From Vicinamibacterales bacterium (GTDB lineage: Bacteria; Acidobacteriota; Vicinamibacteria; Vicinamibacterales; UBA2999), in the NCBI GenBank assembly GCA_041659285.1, contig JBAZYO010000005.1:310001-374000 (forward strand): a stretch of DNA of 64,000 nucleotides, read 5' to 3'. The notes beneath the pieces are model-generated. The model did not search any database. It saw nothing but the letters and a program-made list of their open reading frames with translations, and was not told where the DNA came from. Numbering within the stretch: the first letter of the stretch is position 1; each line of letters opens with the position of its first letter. Positions 5,712 to 13,054 of the stretch are shown here, in pieces. Made by a program: the position numbers and the translations under genes.

Positions 5712-8094
5712 ACGCCTGCGGCTCGCGGTGCGCGGCGCCGTGCAGGGGGTGGGCTTCCGGCCGTTCGTGTTCCGGCTGGCCGAGGAACTCGCGGTCAGCG
5801 GCTGGGTCCGCAACTCGACGCTCGGGGTGAGCATCGAGGTCGAGGGCCGCCGCCCGGTGCTGGATTTGTTCCGCGCCCGCCTCGCCACCGAGCTGCCGCC
5901 CCGCGCCGTGATTCACAGTCTCGAGGCGTCGTGGCTGGACGCGGTCGGTCACCCCGCCTTCCAGATTCTCGACAGCGTTCGCGACGGCGCGATCTCGGCG
6001 CTGGTGCTGCCGGACCTCGCCATGTGCGACGACTGCCGTCGCGAGATCCTCGATCCCGCCAACCGGCGTTACCGCTATCCGTTCACCAACTGCACCAACT
6101 GCGGACCGCGCTTCAGCATCATCGAGTCGCTGCCCTACGACCGCGCCAACACCTCGATGCGGCACTTCACCATGTGCGGGGCCTGCCGGCGCGAGTACCA
6201 CGACCCCCACGACCGCCGGTTTCACGCGCAGCCCAACGCCTGCCCGCACTGCGGCCCGCGCCTGGCGGCGTGGGATGTCACCGGCAAGGTGATCGCCGAG
6301 CAGGACGCCGCGCTGCGCGCGGCGTCCGCCGCCATCCGCGCCGGCGCCATCGTCGCCGTCAAGGGACTGGGCGGATTTCATTTGATGTGCGACGCCGGCA
6401 ACGACGCCGCGATCGGGCACCTGCGGAAGCGCAAGCACCGCGACGAGAAGCCGTTCGCGGTGATGTGCTCCGACCTGGCGGCCGTCCGCCGTCACTGCCT
6501 CGTGGCGGATGCGGAAGCGCGCCTGCTGACGTCGCCGGAATCGCCTATCGTGTTGCTGGCCAGGCGCGCGGATGCCGCGGACGGCCTGGCGCCGTCGGTG
6601 GCCCCCGGCAATCCCAACCTGGGCGTCATGCTCCCTTACACGCCGCTGCACGAGTTGCTGGTGGGCGACGTTGGCGGGCCGGTCGTGGCCACCAGCGGCA
6701 ATCAATCCGATGAGCCGATTTGCACCGACGAGCAGAACGCCATCGAGCGGCTGGCGACCATCGCCGACCTGTTCCTGGTCCACGATCGGCCCATCGCCCG
6801 TCACGTCGACGACTCGATCGTGCGCATCGTGCTCGACCGCGAGCTGGTGCTGCGGCGGGCGCGCGGGTATGCGCCGCTGCCGATCCCGATCAAGCAACTG
6901 TCACCACCGGTGCTGGCGGTGGGCGCGCACCTGAAGAACACGGTGGCGCTGGCCTCGGGCACGGACATCATCGTCAGCCAGCACATCGGCGACCTCGAAT
7001 CGGCCGAGGCGAGCGCGGCTTTCGTCAAGGTGCTTACCGACCTCCCGCACTTGTACGAAGTCGCGCCCGTCGCGGTCGTCGCCGACCTGCATCCCGATTA
7101 CCGTTCGACCAGGCACGCCGCCTCGCTCGGCTTGCCGGTGTCGCACGTGCAGCATCACGTCGCCCACGTCGCGGCGTGCATGGCCGAGAACGAACTGGAC
7201 GGCCCGGCGCTCGGCGTGGCGTGGGACGGCACCGGCTACGGCCTGGACGGCACGGTGTGGGGCGGCGAGTTCTTCGCGGTCAACGGCGGGTCGTTCACGC
7301 GCGTCGCCTGCCTGCGGCCATTCCAGCTGCCCGGCGGTGATCGCGCGATCAAGGAACCGCGGCGGTCGGCCCTTGGCGCGCTGCATGCGATTGCCAGCGA
7401 GATCGCCATCGTCGGCCCGTCGCTGACCGCGGGCGCGTTCAGCCCGAGCGAACAGGCGTTGCTCATCGACGCGATGGCGCGCGGTGTGAACGCACCGGTC
7501 ACCACCAGCGCCGGCCGGCTGTTCGACGCCGTCGCCTCGATCGCCGGCCTGCGCCAGCGCACGAGCTTCGAGGGGCAGGCGGCGATGGACCTCGAGTTCG
7601 CCATCACTCCGGGCGTCCACGACGCCTACCCCTTCACGCTGTCGGAAGAGGGCAGCCAGTACGCCCTTGGTTCGTGGCAGGCGCCGCGGCTGGTGATCGA
7701 CTGGGCGCCGATGGTGCGCGCGGTCCTCGACGACGCCGCCGGCGAGGTGGCCGTTGGCGTGATCGCCGCCCGCGCCCACAACACCATGGTCGAGATGATC
7801 GTGGCCACCGCGTTGTTCTTCGAGCAGGCGGCCGTGGTCTTGAGCGGCGGATGCTTTCAGAACCGCTACCTGATCGAGCAGACCGTGACCAGATTGCGGC
7901 GGGCGGGATTCCGGCCGTACTGGCACCAGCGCATTCCCACCAACGACGGCGGCATCGCGCTGGGACAGATCGCCGCTTACCTTCGCGCCAAGGAGAGCCT
8001 TTCATGTGCCTCGCCATTCCCGGACGCATCCTCACGATTGACGGCGCCGACCCTGTGCTTCGCAGCGGCCGGGTTGACTTCGCCGGCGTCGTGA
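5704..8094 (+). CDS. hypF: Carbamoyltransferase HypF
   Basis: HypF makes the thiocarbamate/thiocyanate precursor of the active-site cyanide ligands. Domains in order: acylphosphatase-like (GAVQGVGFRPF, residues about 10-90), two zinc-finger pairs (CDDC, CTNC, CGAC, CPHC; about 105-185), a YrdC-like domain (KGLGGFHLMCDA; about 200-380) and a Kae1-like carbamoyltransferase domain with HHVAH. The family's normal end (GGIALGQIAAYL) is reached near residue 760. The frame then continues about 30 residues and overlaps hypC by 91 bp in a different frame. That overlap is unusual next to the 4-11 nt overlaps elsewhere in the operon. Confidence 0.95.
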   Translation: MRERLRLAVRGAVQGVGFRPFVFRLAEELAVSGWVRNSTLGVSIEVEGRRPVLDLFRARLATELPPRAVIHSLEASWLDAVGHPAFQILDSVRDGAISALVLPDLAMCDDCRREILDPANRRYRYPFTNCTNCGPRFSIIESLPYDRANTSMRHFTMCGACRREYHDPHDRRFHAQPNACPHCGPRLAAWDVTGKVIAEQDAALRAASAAIRAGAIVAVKGLGGFHLMCDAGNDAAIGHLRKRKHRDEKPFAVMCSDLAAVRRHCLVADAEARLLTSPESPIVLLARRADAADGLAPSVAPGNPNLGVMLPYTPLHELLVGDVGGPVVATSGNQSDEPICTDEQNAIERLATIADLFLVHDRPIARHVDDSIVRIVLDRELVLRRARGYAPLPIPIKQLSPPVLAVGAHLKNTVALASGTDIIVSQHIGDLESAEASAAFVKVLTDLPHLYEVAPVAVVADLHPDYRSTRHAASLGLPVSHVQHHVAHVAACMAENELDGPALGVAWDGTGYGLDGTVWGGEFFAVNGGSFTRVACLRPFQLPGGDRAIKEPRRSALGALHAIASEIAIVGPSLTAGAFSPSEQALLIDAMARGVNAPVTTSAGRLFDAVASIAGLRQRTSFEGQAAMDLEFAITPGVHDAYPFTLSEEGSQYALGSWQAPRLVIDWAPMVRAVLDDAAGEVAVGVIAARAHNTMVEMIVATALFFEQAAVVLSGGCFQNRYLIEQTVTRLRRAGFRPYWHQRIPTNDGGIALGQIAAYLRAKESLSCASPFPDASSRLTAPTLCFAAAGLTSPAS

Positions 8095-8261
8095 AGCGCG
8101 TCAACCTGAGCTACGTGCCCGACGCCGCGGTCGGCGACTTCGTGCTGGTGCACGTCGGTTTCGCCATTTCAACGGTGGACGAAGCCGAGGCGCGGCAGGT
8201 CTTCCGCTACCTCCGGGAAATGGGCGAGCTGGCCGAACTCGAAGACGGAGAGCCGTCATGA
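8004..8261 (+). CDS. hypC: Hydrogenase assembly chaperone HypC
   Basis: HypC holds the Fe(CN)2CO unit with HypD and escorts the large-subunit precursor. The protein starts MCLAIPGRIL; Cys2 after the removed Met is the essential residue, so ATG 8004 is fixed. AGGAG at 7991-7995 provides a ribosome binding site inside hypF. The 85-aa length is typical. Its first 91 bp lie inside the 3' end of hypF in another frame, and its stop overlaps the hypD start by 4 nt. Confidence 0.95.
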   Translation: MCLAIPGRILTIDGADPVLRSGRVDFAGVVKRVNLSYVPDAAVGDFVLVHVGFAISTVDEAEARQVFRYLREMGELAELEDGEPS

Positions 8262-9382
8262 AGTTCATCGACGAGTATCGCGACCCCGAAGCCGCCGCCG
8301 GCTACGCCCGCGCCTTGCGCCGCATCACGACGCGGCCGTGGACGCTGATGGAAGTGTGCGGCGGGCAGACCCATGCGATCGTCAAGTTCGGCGTCGATGA
8401 GCTGCTGCCGCCGGAGGTGGAGCTGGTCCACGGGCCCGGCTGTCCGGTGTGCGTCACGCCCCTCGAGCTGATCGAGAAGGCGATCGAGATCGCGTCGATG
8501 CCCGGGGTGATCTTCTGTTCGTTCGGCGACATGCTGCGCGTGCCGGGCGGCGCCCACGATCTGTTGACGGTCAAGGCCCGCGGCGGCGACGTGCGCATTG
8601 TCTACTCGCCGCTCGACGCCGTGACGATCGCGCGCGACCACCCCGATCGCGAGGTGGTGTTCTTCGCGGTGGGCTTCGAGACCACGGCACCGGCCAACGC
8701 GATGGCCGTGTTCCAGGCCGCGCAGCTCGGCCTGAAGAACTTCTCGCTGCTGGTGTCGCACGTGCTGGTGCCGCCGGCGATGGAGGCGATCCTGTCGTCG
8801 CCGAAGAGCCGCGTGCAGGGGTTCCTCGCCGCCGGACACGTGTGCAGCGTGATGGGCTACACCGAGTACGAGCCGCTGGCCGCCCGCTATCGCGTGCCGA
8901 TCGTGGTCACCGGCTTCGAGCCGCTCGACATCCTGCAAGGCGTCTACATGTGCGTCAAACAGCTCGAGGAAGGGCGCGCCGAAGTGGAGAACCAGTACGC
9001 CCGCGCGGTGCGGCGCGACGGCAACGTGCCGGCGCAGTTGCTGATGCGAGAGGTCTTCCGCATCGTGCCGCGCAAGTGGCGCGGCGTCGGCGAGATTCCC
9101 GCCAGCGGGCTCGGCCTGGCCGAGCCGTACGCCGCGTTCGATGCCGAGCTGCGGTTCGGCGTGGCGGACCACACCGCCGACGAGCCGACCGAATGTTGCA
9201 GCGGCCAGATCATGCAGGGGCTGATGAAGCCGCACGAGTGCCCGGCCTTCGGCACGCGATGCACGCCCGAGCATCCGCTGGGCGCCACCATGGTGTCGTC
9301 GGAAGGCGCCTGCGCCGCGTATTATCGCTACCGGCGCCTGAAAGTGCCGCCGCAGGAAAAGGTGGTGGTCCGTGGCAATTGA
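8258..9382 (+). CDS. hypD: Hydrogenase iron-sulfur assembly protein HypD
   Basis: HypD carries a [4Fe-4S] cluster and builds the Fe(CN)2CO group with HypC and HypE. Visible signatures are MEVCGGQTH, HGPGCPVCVTP, FSFGDMLRVPG-type and GFETTAPANA motifs, and the C-terminal cysteines around ECCSGQIMQG, CPAFGTRC and GACAAYYRY that hold the cluster. The 374-aa length matches the family. The start overlaps the hypC stop and its end overlaps the hypE start by 11 nt. Confidence 0.96.
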   Translation: MKFIDEYRDPEAAAGYARALRRITTRPWTLMEVCGGQTHAIVKFGVDELLPPEVELVHGPGCPVCVTPLELIEKAIEIASMPGVIFCSFGDMLRVPGGAHDLLTVKARGGDVRIVYSPLDAVTIARDHPDREVVFFAVGFETTAPANAMAVFQAAQLGLKNFSLLVSHVLVPPAMEAILSSPKSRVQGFLAAGHVCSVMGYTEYEPLAARYRVPIVVTGFEPLDILQGVYMCVKQLEEGRAEVENQYARAVRRDGNVPAQLLMREVFRIVPRKWRGVGEIPASGLGLAEPYAAFDAELRFGVADHTADEPTECCSGQIMQGLMKPHECPAFGTRCTPEHPLGATMVSSEGACAAYYRYRRLKVPPQEKVVVRGN

Positions 9383-10427
9383 CCTCGTGGGGGGGCTGAC
9401 CTGTGCGGTCCCGATCGGCGATCACACGCACGTGCTGCTGGCCCACGGCGGCGGCGGCCGCCTGACCAACCAGCTGATCGACGGGCTGTTTCTGCCCGCC
9501 TTCGGCAATCCCGCGGCGCACGCGCACCATGACGGCGCGCACCTGCACCTGGGCGGCGCCCGCCTGGCCTTCACCACTGACTCCTACGTCGTGCGGCCGA
9601 TGTTCTTTCCCGGCGGCGACATCGGCACGCTGGCGATCAACGGCACGGTAAATGACCTGGCGATGTGCGGCGCCCGCCCGCAATTCCTGAGCGTCGGCTT
9701 CGTCATCGAGGAAGGGCTGCCGATGGACAGCCTGCGGCGGATCGTGGCATCGATGAAGGCGGCGGCCGAGGCCGCCGGCGTGACGGTGGTGACCGGCGAC
9801 ACCAAGGTGGTGGACCGCGGCAAGGGCGACGGGGTCTACGTGAACACCGCCGGCGTCGGCCTCATCGAGTACGACGGCCTGATCGCGCCGGCGAGCGTCC
9901 GCCCGGACGATGTGGTGCTGCTGTCGGGGGATATCGGGCGTCACGGCATGGCCGTGATGGCCGCGCGTGAGGGCCTGCAATTCGAGTCGGACATCGAGAG
10001 CGATTGCGCGCCGCTGGCCGCGCCGGTGCTGGCCTTGATCGAGGCGGGCGTCACGATCCATTGCCTCAGGGATTTGACGCGAGGCGGCGTCGCCAGCGCC
10101 ACCGTTGAAATCGCCGAGTCCACCGGCCTGCACATCCGGCTGTCGGAGCAGGCCATCCCGATCCGGGAAGACGTGCGCGGCGCGTGCGAGATTCTCGGCT
10201 TTGACCCGTTATACGTCGCCAACGAAGGCCGTTTCATTGCCTTCGTGCCGGCCGCCGAGGCCGACCGCGCGCTCGACATCCTGCGGCGTCACGCGGTGAG
10301 CCGCGACGCGATCGCGATTGGCACGGTGTCGGCAGAACCACGCGCCCTGGTCACGCTCAAGAGCCGCATTGGCGCAACCAGGGTGGTGGACATGCTGAGC
10401 GGCGAGCAACTGCCGCGAATCTGCTGA
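9372..10427 (+). CDS. hypE: Hydrogenase maturation protein HypE
   Basis: HypE dehydrates the thiocarboxamide on its C-terminal Cys to thiocyanate and donates cyanide to iron. The AIR-synthase-like fold is seen in AHGGGGRLTNQLI, TTDSYVVRPMFFPGGDIG, the NGTVNDLAMCGA motif and LTRGGVA. The protein ends PRIC, with the terminal Cys that carries the carbamoyl group, so the reading frame is intact to the last residue. Translation starts at GTG 9372 inside the end of hypD. This is the last gene of the hydrogenase operon; the next gene is convergent. Confidence 0.96.
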   Translation: MAIDLVGGLTCAVPIGDHTHVLLAHGGGGRLTNQLIDGLFLPAFGNPAAHAHHDGAHLHLGGARLAFTTDSYVVRPMFFPGGDIGTLAINGTVNDLAMCGARPQFLSVGFVIEEGLPMDSLRRIVASMKAAAEAAGVTVVTGDTKVVDRGKGDGVYVNTAGVGLIEYDGLIAPASVRPDDVVLLSGDIGRHGMAVMAAREGLQFESDIESDCAPLAAPVLALIEAGVTIHCLRDLTRGGVASATVEIAESTGLHIRLSEQAIPIREDVRGACEILGFDPLYVANEGRFIAFVPAAEADRALDILRRHAVSRDAIAIGTVSAEPRALVTLKSRIGATRVVDMLSGEQLPRIC

Positions 10428-10452
10428 GGCCTGTCTAGGCCGCCGGCCTTGG
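10428..10452. terminator. Short convergent junction with small hairpin
   Basis: Only 25 bp separate hypE from the convergent gene at 10453. The spacer reads AGGCC, GCC, GGCCT, a five-base-pair hairpin with a three-base loop and no U-run on either strand. It may act as a weak bidirectional transcription barrier, but the evidence is thin. Confidence 0.25.
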
Positions 10453-11175
10453 CTAGTGGCCGTGCGCGTGCGCCGCCTTGGCGGACGGGGAGTGTTCCGC
10501 CGCCTTCTTGAGCGGCGCGAGCATGGCCAGGCGGATCAACTCCACGCCCGGCGCGACATAGGACCAGTAGCGGCGGAAGCGCTTGCGCGATTCGACGTCG
10601 GTGGAGGCGACGCGCGTCTCGGTGTGGAACATCGACTCGGTGTCGCTGATCGGATCGGCGCGGAGCGTCCACGCGATCTTCACGTAGCCGGGTTCCCGGA
10701 ACTCCGCGAACTCGGCGGCTGGCACCGGCCGGAACGTGGGGGCGGCGTCCCACGGCCTGGTGACCGCGCCGAGCACCACTTCGCGGCCGGCCCGCTCCGC
10801 CAGGATCACCCAGCCGATCGACTGCATTTGCGGCAGCAGGGCCGACGGGTGCCGGCGCTCGTCCGGATGGCCGCCCAGCGCGAGCTCGCGCACCTTGAAG
10901 ATGGCGCGGATCATCCGGGAGTGGAGCAGTTCCAGGCTGCGGGCCGTCGACATCACCACGTCGGCCGGAGCCGAGATGCGGACGCGATGATGTTCGACAA
11001 CTTCCGGCGACGGGATGAACCGATCGAGCAGCAGGCTGTCGTCGTTCAACTCCACGACATCCTTGCCGTACCGGGCGCGATGGTAGGCAATGAGGCCGGC
11101 ATACCCGAGCGCAGCCAGGCTGGCGCCGAGGGCGAGGCCGCCGCCGGCGGTCTTCAGACTGTCACGCGAAACCAT
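10453..11175 (-). CDS. START-like (SRPBCC) domain protein with N-terminal membrane segment
   Basis: A 240-aa protein of unknown role. The N-terminus (about residues 10-30, GGGLALGASLAALGYAGLIAY) is a hydrophobic segment that could be a signal anchor. From about residue 58 the pattern VRISAPADVVMSTA, then ELALGGH, RAGREVVLGAVTRPWD and KIAWTLRADPI resembles the ligand-binding SRPBCC/START fold. A GHAH-type histidine-rich tail ends the protein. It is transcribed toward hypE and preceded by a minus-strand sigma-54-like promoter at 11263-11278 and a 16-codon leader ORF. The family match is by overall pattern only. Confidence 0.65.
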   Translation of the reverse strand: MVSRDSLKTAGGGLALGASLAALGYAGLIAYHRARYGKDVVELNDDSLLLDRFIPSPEVVEHHRVRISAPADVVMSTARSLELLHSRMIRAIFKVRELALGGHPDERRHPSALLPQMQSIGWVILAERAGREVVLGAVTRPWDAAPTFRPVPAAEFAEFREPGYVKIAWTLRADPISDTESMFHTETRVASTDVESRKRFRRYWSYVAPGVELIRLAMLAPLKKAAEHSPSAKAAHAHGH

Positions 11176-11179
11176 GTGG

Positions 11180-11230
11180 TTACCCTTCTTCCGCCAGCGC
11201 CGTGATCGGCATCATCATGCGGCGCTCCAT
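11180..11230 (-). CDS. Possible 16-aa leader peptide before the START-like gene
   Basis: Between the minus-strand sigma-54-like promoter and the START-like gene lies a short ORF, MERRMMMPITALAEEG, ending 4 nt before the next ATG. Four of its first seven residues are Met. It could be a translated leader that couples ribosomes to the downstream start, or chance. Its own ribosome binding site is weak. Confidence 0.2.
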   Translation of the reverse strand: MERRMMMPITALAEEG

Positions 11231-11262
11231 GATGAAGCCCCTGAGGATTCCGTGTCTGATCA

Positions 11263-11278
11263 AGCGAAATGCGTGCCG
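11263..11278 (-). promoter_or_regulatory. Candidate sigma-54 promoter for the START-like gene
   Basis: Read on the minus strand, CGGCACGCATTTCGCT has GG at -24 and GC at -12 with correct spacing (consensus TGGCAC-R-N4-TTGCA). Transcription would begin near 11250 and run into the gene starting at 11175. Three phased palindromes lie 40-95 bp upstream on this strand, the normal place for an enhancer-binding protein. Confidence 0.5.
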
Positions 11279-11318
11279 GTTGATTCGCCGGAAATCGCGC
11301 GTGTCCGGCCGTCCGGCG

Positions 11319-11371
11319 CGGGGGAATTCCCCCGATTTCGGGGATATTTCCCAAGCTTTCCGGGGATTCCC
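11319..11371. promoter_or_regulatory. Three phased GGGGAATTCCCC-like palindromes (likely activator sites)
   Basis: CGGGGGAATTCCCCCG (11319-11334) is a perfect 16-bp palindrome. It is followed by GGGGATATTTCCC (11340-11352) and GGGGATTCCC (11362-11371). The three centres are about 20 bp apart, two helical turns, so they would lie on one face of DNA. They sit in the divergent space between the START-like gene and the universal stress protein gene. Confidence 0.6.
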
Positions 11372-11465
11372 GGGCCAGGACCCGGCTGATCCGGGGGGTA
11401 TAGGCACGGGCCGCCGAGGTCGATACTGTCGTTAGCAACGTGGAGCTGTGGGCTGGAGGCAGGTA

Positions 11466-12260
11466 TTGAGTGAACCTCTCGTGTTATGTGCCGTGGACCT
11501 GGGTCCGTCTACCTCGAGGGTTCTGCACCACGCCGTTGGGTTCTCCCGCATACTCGGCGCCGGCCTGAAGGTCGTGCACGTGGGTGCCGACGATTCGGCG
11601 GACCTGCGAACCCGTGTCTTTGCCGAATGCGAACGCGCGACGCCGTACGAAGCGTCGATCCACGAAGATTCGGTCATCCTGGCCACGGGCCGGGTGTCTG
11701 ACGCGATCCAGCAAGCGGCAGTACAGCATGGCGCCACGCTTCTCGTGGTGGGCTCGCGCGGCTACGGTGGCATTGCGCGCCTCCTGCTCGGTTCTACGAG
11801 CGAGGCCCTGCTGGGAGTGGCCACCGCGCCGGTCCTGTTGGTGCCACCCACCGACATGGACATCGTCAGCATGGGCGACCGGCCGGCGTTGACCTGCGGT
11901 GCGGTGCTCGCGGCCGTGGACCCCACCGAGCACTGCGCTCGTCAATTGAAAATGGCGAGCGAAATGGCAGGGCTGGCGGCTCACCCCCTGCACCTGCTGA
12001 CGGTGACGCATGGCAGGAAGACCGACCACGAAGCCTCGCAGGAGCTTCGCGACCACGCCCACGGGCTGTCGCCGGTCAAGCCGAGGTCGCTCATCGTGCG
12101 CCGCGGCGACGTGGCGGAAGAGATCTCCCGTTGCGCCGTGACCGAGGGCGCCGGCCTGGTGGTGATGGGACTCCGCGAACGGCCTCGCGGCCGCCCCGGC
12201 ATCATCGCCTCGGCGGTGCTCAAGACCGGCCGCGCGTTCGTGCTCGCTGTTCCCTGCTGA
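11466..12260 (+). CDS. Tandem universal stress protein
   Basis: A cytoplasmic protein of two UspA-type domains. The first (about residues 1-130) has VLCAVDLGPSTSR and the ATP-binding-type motif VVGSRGYGGIARLLLGSTSE, followed by APVLLV. The second (about 145-264) has AVLAAVDPTEH and VVMGLRERPRGR but has lost the clear GxxG-nucleotide motif, so only the first domain looks able to bind ATP. I chose TTG 11466 because GGAGG at 11455-11459 lies 6 nt upstream and the product then begins MSEPLVLCAVDLG, the normal family start; a GTG at 11448 in frame is the alternative. It is divergent from the START-like gene and shares the palindrome-rich spacer. Confidence 0.85.
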   Translation: MSEPLVLCAVDLGPSTSRVLHHAVGFSRILGAGLKVVHVGADDSADLRTRVFAECERATPYEASIHEDSVILATGRVSDAIQQAAVQHGATLLVVGSRGYGGIARLLLGSTSEALLGVATAPVLLVPPTDMDIVSMGDRPALTCGAVLAAVDPTEHCARQLKMASEMAGLAAHPLHLLTVTHGRKTDHEASQELRDHAHGLSPVKPRSLIVRRGDVAEEISRCAVTEGAGLVVMGLRERPRGRPGIIASAVLKTGRAFVLAVPC

Positions 12261-12365
12261 GCGCCGCCCGGCCCCCTGCGAACGATTCCCCCGCCATTGC
12301 GGGCAATTCCCGCGGTTTCAGCCGGTTTTGGCGCGGATCGCGCCCGAAAACAGGCCCGATTTGGC
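12261..12365 (+). promoter_or_regulatory. Upstream activator region of the eight-gene cluster
   Basis: GCGGGCAATTCCCGC (12299-12313) is an interrupted palindrome of the same GGG-AATT-CCC style as those at 11319-11371. A CCCCGC-CATT-GCGGG arrangement overlaps it on the left. The palindrome lies about 55 bp before the -24 element at 12366, a usual distance for an RpoN activator site. Confidence 0.45.
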
Positions 12366-12381
12366 TGGCACGGGCGGTGCA
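12366..12381 (+). promoter_or_regulatory. Sigma-54 promoter of the 12409-20879 gene cluster
   Basis: TGGCACGGGCGGTGCA fits the RpoN consensus TGGCAC-R-N4-TTGCA with a single mismatch. The predicted start near 12391 lies only a few bases before the GGAGGGG ribosome binding site (12398-12404) of the GTG start at 12409. Confidence 0.65.
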
Positions 12382-12408
12382 GTCTTTCCGAGTGATCGGA
12401 GGGGTATC

Positions 12409-13041
12409 GTGTACGCCACCCACGCTCGTCACTCTCACGCCCGCCTCGCCGTCCGCGTGCTTGCCGTGGCCCTTCTGGGATTCTTCACGGCCAGGGCCTC
12501 CGCCCAAGCGCCGCACCAGGCCGACGCGGACGGCGTGCTGCAGTTCGCGAAGGCAGCCGAAGACTACGCCTTCCTCCACCGCCAGCTCGAACGCCGGCTG
12601 CCGCCGGTGGTGGTCAACGCGAATCCGGAGTCCATCCGCCGCGCCATTGACGACATGGCGGCGGCGATTCGCGCCGCCCGGCCGGAGGCACGGCAAGGCG
12701 ACCTGTTCAACCCGGCGGTCCAGGCCGCGATTCGCGTGCGCATCGCGAGGTCGCTTGGGTCGCACGGCTTCACGCCCGCGGACGTGCAGGAGGTTGAACT
12801 GACGGCCGGCATTGATTCCGCCGCCGTCACCCTGCGCGTGAACGGCACATTCCCCTGGGCCCTCGGCACGGCCATGTTCCCATGCGTGCTCGAGGCCCTG
12901 CCCCCGCTGCCGCCGGAACTGCAGTACCGGCTCGTCGGCCGCGACCTCTTGCTGATTGACGTGCACGCCAGCCTGATCGTGGACATCCTGCCGCTCGCGC
13001 TGGGCGACACCTCCACCGCGCTCTGGCCGGCGGTTTATTGA
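12409..13041 (+). CDS. Exported protein of unknown function
   Basis: A 210-aa protein with a Sec signal peptide (basic N-terminus, then LAVRVLAVALLGFFTARASAQA). GTG 12409 is preferred over upstream in-frame ATG because GGAGGGG lies directly before it and the signal peptide then starts cleanly; the ATG at 12328 would place coding sequence over the sigma-54 promoter. The mature part starts with a helix-rich region (ADGVLQFAKAAEDYAFLHRQLERRLPP) and has no motif I recognise. It is the first gene of a cluster that continues with an outer-membrane barrel 13 bp downstream, so a periplasmic or envelope role is likely. Confidence 0.7.
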   Translation: MYATHARHSHARLAVRVLAVALLGFFTARASAQAPHQADADGVLQFAKAAEDYAFLHRQLERRLPPVVVNANPESIRRAIDDMAAAIRAARPEARQGDLFNPAVQAAIRVRIARSLGSHGFTPADVQEVELTAGIDSAAVTLRVNGTFPWALGTAMFPCVLEALPPLPPELQYRLVGRDLLLIDVHASLIVDILPLALGDTSTALWPAVY

Positions 13042-13054
13042 ACGAAGGTGCTTT

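Noticed and set aside
11391..11410. Second sigma-54 promoter (AGGCACG...) for the universal stress protein gene
   Set aside because: The -24-like box is present but no GC lies at the required -12 spacing.
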